From an uncultured Clostridia bacterium (GTDB lineage Bacteria > Bacillota > Clostridia > Christensenellales > Aristaeellaceae), in assembly GCA_946411525.1 (NCBI GenBank), contig CAMKEI010000001.1, forward strand, positions 1-64,000: 64,000 nt of DNA, read 5' to 3'. This document shows positions 60,505 through 64,000 of this stretch, one piece after another (within the stretch, counting starts at the first letter, position 1; each line of letters starts with the position of its first letter). The translations under genes and the position numbers were made by a program. The notes beneath the pieces are model-generated. The model had not been told where the DNA came from and did no database searches. It saw nothing but the letters and a program-made list of their open reading frames with translations.

Positions 60505-61966
60505 GATCCGCATTCTCCTTTCCGAAGGAACTGAGCGTGCCGGAAAGCAGCCGGCTCGCGCCGCCGTTCTTGGTGATCTCCTGCAGCGGTAGACCTGTTT
60601 CTTCCGCGATGATCGCGGCCACGCGCGGCATGCAGAAACCGCCCTGGCAGCGGCCCATACCGGCCCTGGTACGCCGCTTGACGGCATCGATGGAATACGC
60701 CCCCACGGGACGCCGGATGGCGGCGCGGATTTCGGCTTCCGTGACCGTTTCACAGCGGCAGACGATCTGACCGTAGGAAGGGTCGGCCTGAACTGCACGG
60801 GCCCGCTCTTCGTCGGTCATATCATGGAAAGGCTTCGGACGGCGCGGCAGGGGAACTGTCTTTTCCTTCCGGGAAAGGTGAAGCCAGGCGGCGACCATAC
60901 CGGAAAGCTCCGCCCCGATGGCAGGCGCCGAAGACAGGCCGGGGCTTTCGATCCCGATCGCCTCAAAGTACCCGGGGCAGCCGTCACACGGGCCGACAAT
61001 GAAGTCGTCGCCGGTCAGGTGCGCCCGGATCCCGCTGAAATTGGTGATATTACTCCGGACAGAGAGACCGGGCCATGTACGGAAAGCCTTCGCGAGCACT
61101 TCGGAAAGCCCGCCCGCGGTGGTGGCCGTGTCCAGCGGATCATCAATGTCCTCGGCGGTCGGACCGAGCAGCAGATTCCCATGAACGGTGGGCGTCACGA
61201 GAACACCTTTCCCCATCACGGAAGGACACTGGAAAACAGTGCGCGTGAACGGCTGCGGATCCGCCCTGTCCAGCAGGTAGTACTGACCTCTCCGGTGAAC
61301 CATCTCCAGCCGTTCGGAAGACAGGCGGTTATGGATTTCCGCCCCTGACGCCCCGGCACAGTTTATGAGCACGCGGCAGACGCAGCTGCCGGCGTCCGTG
61401 ACGACGGCGTAACGCCCGTCCGGCAGGGCGGATACATCCCTGACCGGCTCATTGAAGCGGAAGGAGACGCCGTTGAGCGCAGCGTCATCCGCCAGAGCGA
61501 AAGCCATTTCATAGGGGCTGACGATCGCGCTCTCAGGAACCGACAGCGCGCAGAGGACGTCCGGGCTGAGGGCGGGCTCCAGCCGGAGCGCTTCATCGCG
61601 CTCCAGTATTTCCAGGCCCCGCACGCCGTTTGCTTTTCCGCGGGCAAGCAGATTTTCGATCGTAGCGCGGTCCGCCTCATCGAAGCCGATGACAAGCGCG
61701 CCGTTCCGCCTGTAAGGAACGCCCAGCTCTTTGCAAAGCGCGGGATACATGGACGCTCCGAGAATATTGTAACGGGCCTTCCGCGTGCCCGGGAACGCGT
61801 CGTATCCGGCGTGGACGATGCCGCTGTTGGCCTTGGTCGCACCTTCGGCCACATCGCTCTCCCTTTCCAGAACAATGACGGACGCATTATACCGTGACAG
61901 TTCCCGCGCAACAGCACATCCGGTTATGCCGGAACCGATGATCAGGATATCAGATTCTGAACGCAT
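60497..61966 (-). CDS. GlpA/LhgO-like FAD-dependent oxidoreductase with BFD-type [2Fe-2S] domain
   Basis: This 489-residue protein has the FAD site DILIIGSGITGCAVARELS and a DAO-type fold (NSGIVHAGYDAFPGT, NCAGASGAEIH). The C-terminal BFD-like domain contains CRCETVTEAEI and RTRAGMGRCQGGFC, whose four cysteines probably bind a [2Fe-2S] cluster. The closest characterised relatives are anaerobic glycerol-3-phosphate dehydrogenase and L-2-hydroxyglutarate oxidase; the substrate here is uncertain, and no glpK or glpF is adjacent. GGGAGG lies upstream of the ATG. It is the first gene of the minus-strand operon. Confidence 0.9.
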   Translation of the reverse strand: MRSESDILIIGSGITGCAVARELSRYNASVIVLERESDVAEGATKANSGIVHAGYDAFPGTRKARYNILGASMYPALCKELGVPYRRNGALVIGFDEADRATIENLLARGKANGVRGLEILERDEALRLEPALSPDVLCALSVPESAIVSPYEMAFALADDAALNGVSFRFNEPVRDVSALPDGRYAVVTDAGSCVCRVLINCAGASGAEIHNRLSSERLEMVHRRGQYYLLDRADPQPFTRTVFQCPSVMGKGVLVTPTVHGNLLLGPTAEDIDDPLDTATTAGGLSEVLAKAFRTWPGLSVRSNITNFSGIRAHLTGDDFIVGPCDGCPGYFEAIGIESPGLSSAPAIGAELSGMVAAWLHLSRKEKTVPLPRRPKPFHDMTDEERARAVQADPSYGQIVCRCETVTEAEIRAAIRRPVGAYSIDAVKRRTRAGMGRCQGGFCMPRVAAIIAEETGLPLQEITKNGGASRLLSGTLSSFGKENADHE

Positions 61967-61988
61967 GACGTCGCCTCCCTGTGTTCCA

Positions 61989-62017
61989 TACTACCAAAAA
62001 AAGACAAAGGAAGCAAT
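61989..62017 (-). promoter_or_regulatory. Promoter of the flavin/Fe-S operon
   Basis: On the minus strand TTGCTT (62017-62012) and TAGTAT (61994-61989) are 17 bases apart, about 25 bases before the start at 61966. Confidence 0.55.
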
Positions 62018-62059
62018 GAATAAAAAAGGGATTTCAGACGGCCGAAAAGACGGTCAGAG

Positions 62060-62088
62060 TTGCGTACGGAACGCCGGAATGATATAAT
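62060..62088 (+). promoter_or_regulatory. Promoter of the PfkB kinase gene
   Basis: TTGCGT (62060-62065) and TATAAT (62083-62088) are separated by 17 bases, about 32 bases before the ATG. It diverges from the promoter at 61989-62017. Confidence 0.7.
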
Positions 62089-62119
62089 CCTTTAAATAGA
62101 CTTTATCGGAGGAACCGGT

Positions 62120-63049
62120 ATGATTACCACAGTCTGCCTGAATCCATGCTTTGATAAAACGGTCAGCGTTGACCGGCTGCTTCCGGGACAGGTGAACCGG
62201 ATCCGTGAGGCGCGCGTTGATCTCGGAGGGAACGCCATCAACGTGGCGGTCGTCGCCAGACGGCTCGGACTGGAAGCGCAGTGCCTCGGGATCATGGGAG
62301 AGAACGGCGCGACGGAACTGACCGCGCTGATGGATCATGAGGGGCTCACGCACCGTTTCCTGACCGTTCCCGGCGGCCATGTGCGAACCAATATGAAAGT
62401 CTACAGCCTCGACGGGCAGGGCGTGACCGAGCTGAACGAACCCGGCACGCAGGTTACCGAAAGCATCCTCCAGGAATTTACCCGGATTGTCGCGGAGGAT
62501 ACGGCGGACAGCGATATGATTGTTCTGACCGGAAGCCTGCCCCCGGGATGCCCTGAGGGAACGTACCGCGACCTGATCAATGCCCTGGACGGCAAAAAAT
62601 GCATTCTTGATACGGAAGGAAGAGAGCTGGAGCTGGCGACCAAAGGGGCCGATCCCTTCCTGATCAAGCCCAATCTCCGGGAAATGGAAGCGACGCTCGG
62701 AATTGAACTGCGCACGATGCGGGCAATCCGCGACGCGGCGCTGATCTTTGTCCGCCTCGGCGTGCAGCACGCGGTCGTTTCCATGGGCGCGATGGGCGCC
62801 ATGTATATCTCCGCGGACAAGACCCTCTTCGCGCCCGCCCTCCGCGTGGAGACCAAATCGACAGTCGGCGCCGGCGACGCGATGATCGGCGGCATGCTGC
62901 TGGGCTATCAGATTGAGAAAAATATGGCGAGAGCCTTCCGGTACGGCATCGCCGCCGGCGCGGCGAGCGTCATGACCGAAGGAAACCAGCCGATCAACCG
63001 ATCCGATTTCGACGCGCTGCTTGATCAGGTCCGGGTCCAGGAAGTGTAA
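62120..63049 (+). CDS. PfkB-family sugar kinase, 1-phosphofructokinase type
   Basis: This 309-residue ribokinase-fold kinase begins MITTVCLNPCFDKTVSVDRLLPGQVNR, typical of FruK/LacC. Further motifs are DLGGNAINVAVVARRLG, LTGSLPPGCPEGTY, the PNLREMEATLG block and the catalytic STVGAGDAMIGGML. It likely phosphorylates fructose 1-phosphate, tagatose 6-phosphate or a similar sugar phosphate. No PTS fructose component is adjacent in the window, so the exact substrate is open. GGAGGAACC gives a good ribosome-binding site. Confidence 0.9.
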   Translation: MITTVCLNPCFDKTVSVDRLLPGQVNRIREARVDLGGNAINVAVVARRLGLEAQCLGIMGENGATELTALMDHEGLTHRFLTVPGGHVRTNMKVYSLDGQGVTELNEPGTQVTESILQEFTRIVAEDTADSDMIVLTGSLPPGCPEGTYRDLINALDGKKCILDTEGRELELATKGADPFLIKPNLREMEATLGIELRTMRAIRDAALIFVRLGVQHAVVSMGAMGAMYISADKTLFAPALRVETKSTVGAGDAMIGGMLLGYQIEKNMARAFRYGIAAGAASVMTEGNQPINRSDFDALLDQVRVQEV

Positions 63050-63054
63050 AAGAG

Positions 63055-63522
63055 ATGCTTTTCAGACACAACAGGCCCGAATACTCAGACGGCACGATCG
63101 ACCTGATTCCGATCCATATCGGCACGCCGAACCGGGAGCTCGGATTTGGGCACGAACAGATCTGGAAGATTACCCTGCACAATGAAAAGCAGGAGATCGG
63201 ACAGATCAGTTACCGGGACGGAGAAAGCAGGTGCGTCTATTACTACGGGCATATCGGATACCATATCGATCCACCGTACCGCGGACGGCATTTCGCGTAC
63301 CGCGCGTGCAGGCTGATCGAGCGGGAGATCCGGCTGTCCGGCAAAACCTCCGTTGTGATTACCTGCGATCCGGACAACGAACCGAGCCGGAAGACCTGCG
63401 TGCGGCTCGGCTGCCTGTTTGAACGCGTCGCGGACGTGCCCGAGGACATCTATCGTAAATTTGAGATCAGCCAGCAGAAATGCCGGTATATCTGGCATAT
63501 GGCTGCAGTGGATGAGCAATGA
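63055..63522 (+). CDS. GNAT family N-acetyltransferase
   Basis: This 155-residue protein has an acetyl-CoA-binding core HIGYHIDPPYRGRHFAYRA and the downstream TCDPDNEPSRKTCVRLGC, typical GNAT motifs A and B. The acceptor cannot be predicted. It starts 5 bases after the sugar kinase stop and overlaps the hydrolase start by ATGA, so the three are likely one transcript. The ribosome-binding site before the ATG is weak (AAAAGAG). Confidence 0.88.
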   Translation: MLFRHNRPEYSDGTIDLIPIHIGTPNRELGFGHEQIWKITLHNEKQEIGQISYRDGESRCVYYYGHIGYHIDPPYRGRHFAYRACRLIEREIRLSGKTSVVITCDPDNEPSRKTCVRLGCLFERVADVPEDIYRKFEISQQKCRYIWHMAAVDEQ

Positions 63523-64000
63523 AAGAGAGCATAAACGGTACGGAGATCAGCTACAGGATCGAGGGAGAAGGGGAGAACCGGGTCCTGCTGCTTCACGGCT
63601 GGGGCTGCGACATGAAGATGATGCAGCCTGTCGCCGACGCGCTGAAAACGGATCACCGGGTCCTGATGATCGACTTTCCGGGACACGGGGAGAGCGGCAG
63701 ACCTCCCGAGCCCTGGGGCGTGCCGGAATACGCCGGATGCCTTGAAGAACTGCTGTGGAAACTGCAGTTCACGCCGTGCAGCGCGGTAGCCCACAGCTTC
63801 GGCGCGAGAATCGCGACATGGATCGAATCGGAGCATCCCGGAACATTCGGGAAAATGATTTTTACCGGAGCCGCCGGTATCCGGCCGCAGCCTTCCGAAG
63901 AAGCCAGGAAGCGCAGCGCGCGCTACAGGCAGCTGAAGGGTTACTGCGAGACGATCGGTAAAATCCCGCTGCTCGGAAAGGCGGCGGACGGATGGATGGA
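63519..64000 (+). CDS. Alpha/beta hydrolase, N-terminal part (runs off window end)
   Basis: The frame from ATG 63519 is open for 160 codons to the window edge. The translation begins MKESINGTEISYRIEGEGEN and shows VLLLHGWGCD (oxyanion-hole HG), DFPGHGESGRP, and the nucleophile elbow VAHSFGAR with Ser in the position of the GxSxG serine. The lid and the catalytic Asp/His would be beyond the window. The start overlaps the GNAT stop by ATGA. The fold is clear but the substrate is not. Confidence 0.88.
   Translation, partial: MKESINGTEISYRIEGEGENRVLLLHGWGCDMKMMQPVADALKTDHRVLMIDFPGHGESGRPPEPWGVPEYAGCLEELLWKLQFTPCSAVAHSFGARIATWIESEHPGTFGKMIFTGAAGIRPQPSEEARKRSARYRQLKGYCETIGKIPLLGKAADGWM

Overview
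The window is a gene-dense, GC-rich chromosomal segment, almost entirely on the + strand, from a member of the Bacillota, most likely a Clostridia lineage. The evidence is the gene content and order: dnaK-dnaJ; a PP2C phosphatase with a PASTA-domain kinase, rsgA and rpe; yerC-pcrA-ligA; an M50 protease with scpA-scpB; miaB-ymcA-mutS-mutL-miaA-ynbB, the Bacillus subtilis order without cotE or hfq; a type III glutamine synthetase; a clostripain-family protease; and a VanZ protein. I cannot fix genus or species. There is no integrase, transposase, phage gene or CRISPR array, so this is core chromosome with a few accessory islands.

Layout. 1-4.1 kb: end of dnaK, dnaJ, vanZ-like, a small membrane protein, cysteine desulfurase. 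4.2-7.3 kb: TAXI-type TRAP transporter with visibly lower GC than its neighbours. 7.4-13.6 kb: priA-def-fmt-rsmB-rlmN. 13.6-22.5 kb: stp-prkC-rsgA-rpe-mnmE, an iron alcohol dehydrogenase, radC, ydcF-like, rsmG. 22.6 kb: tRNA-Leu(UAA). 22.8-24.3 kb (minus): membrane-anchored coiled-coil/SH3 protein. 24.4-27.3 kb: amino-sugar cluster glmM, a beta-helix transferase and nagB behind a consensus promoter embedded in a dyad. 27.4-30.4 kb: metallo-beta-lactamase-fold protein and, convergent, glutamine synthetase III. 30.6-37.4 kb: yerC-pcrA-ligA-M50-scpA-scpB. 37.4-43.9 kb: repeat-bearing clostripain-like protease, radical SAM/DUF2344 pair, short RNase G. 43.9-52.5 kb: miaB-ymcA-mutS-mutL-miaA-ynbB. 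52.5-52.8 kb: a gap with a perfect promoter, nested hairpins and a decayed transketolase tail. 52.8-58.3 kb: lipid kinase, two unknown genes, cysS, comEA-like, dnaX. 58.4-62.0 kb (minus): yajC and a three-gene flavin/Fe-S operon. 62.1-64.0 kb: PfkB sugar kinase, GNAT, start of an alpha/beta hydrolase.

Many genes are translationally coupled by ATGA, TAATG or GTGA overlaps (def/fmt, fmt/rsmB, stp/prkC, glmM/beta-helix gene, pcrA/ligA, rng/miaB, GNAT/hydrolase). Themes are protein folding, translation quality control (initiation, rRNA and tRNA modification), DNA replication and repair, chromosome segregation and envelope signalling. The items most worth following up are the perfect promoter plus nested stem structure at 52.48-52.65 kb, the transketolase relic beside it, the operator-like dyad over the glmM promoter, the coiled-coil/SH3 protein, the repeat-bearing protease and the truncated RNase G. 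All calls come from reading the sequence; no database search was run.
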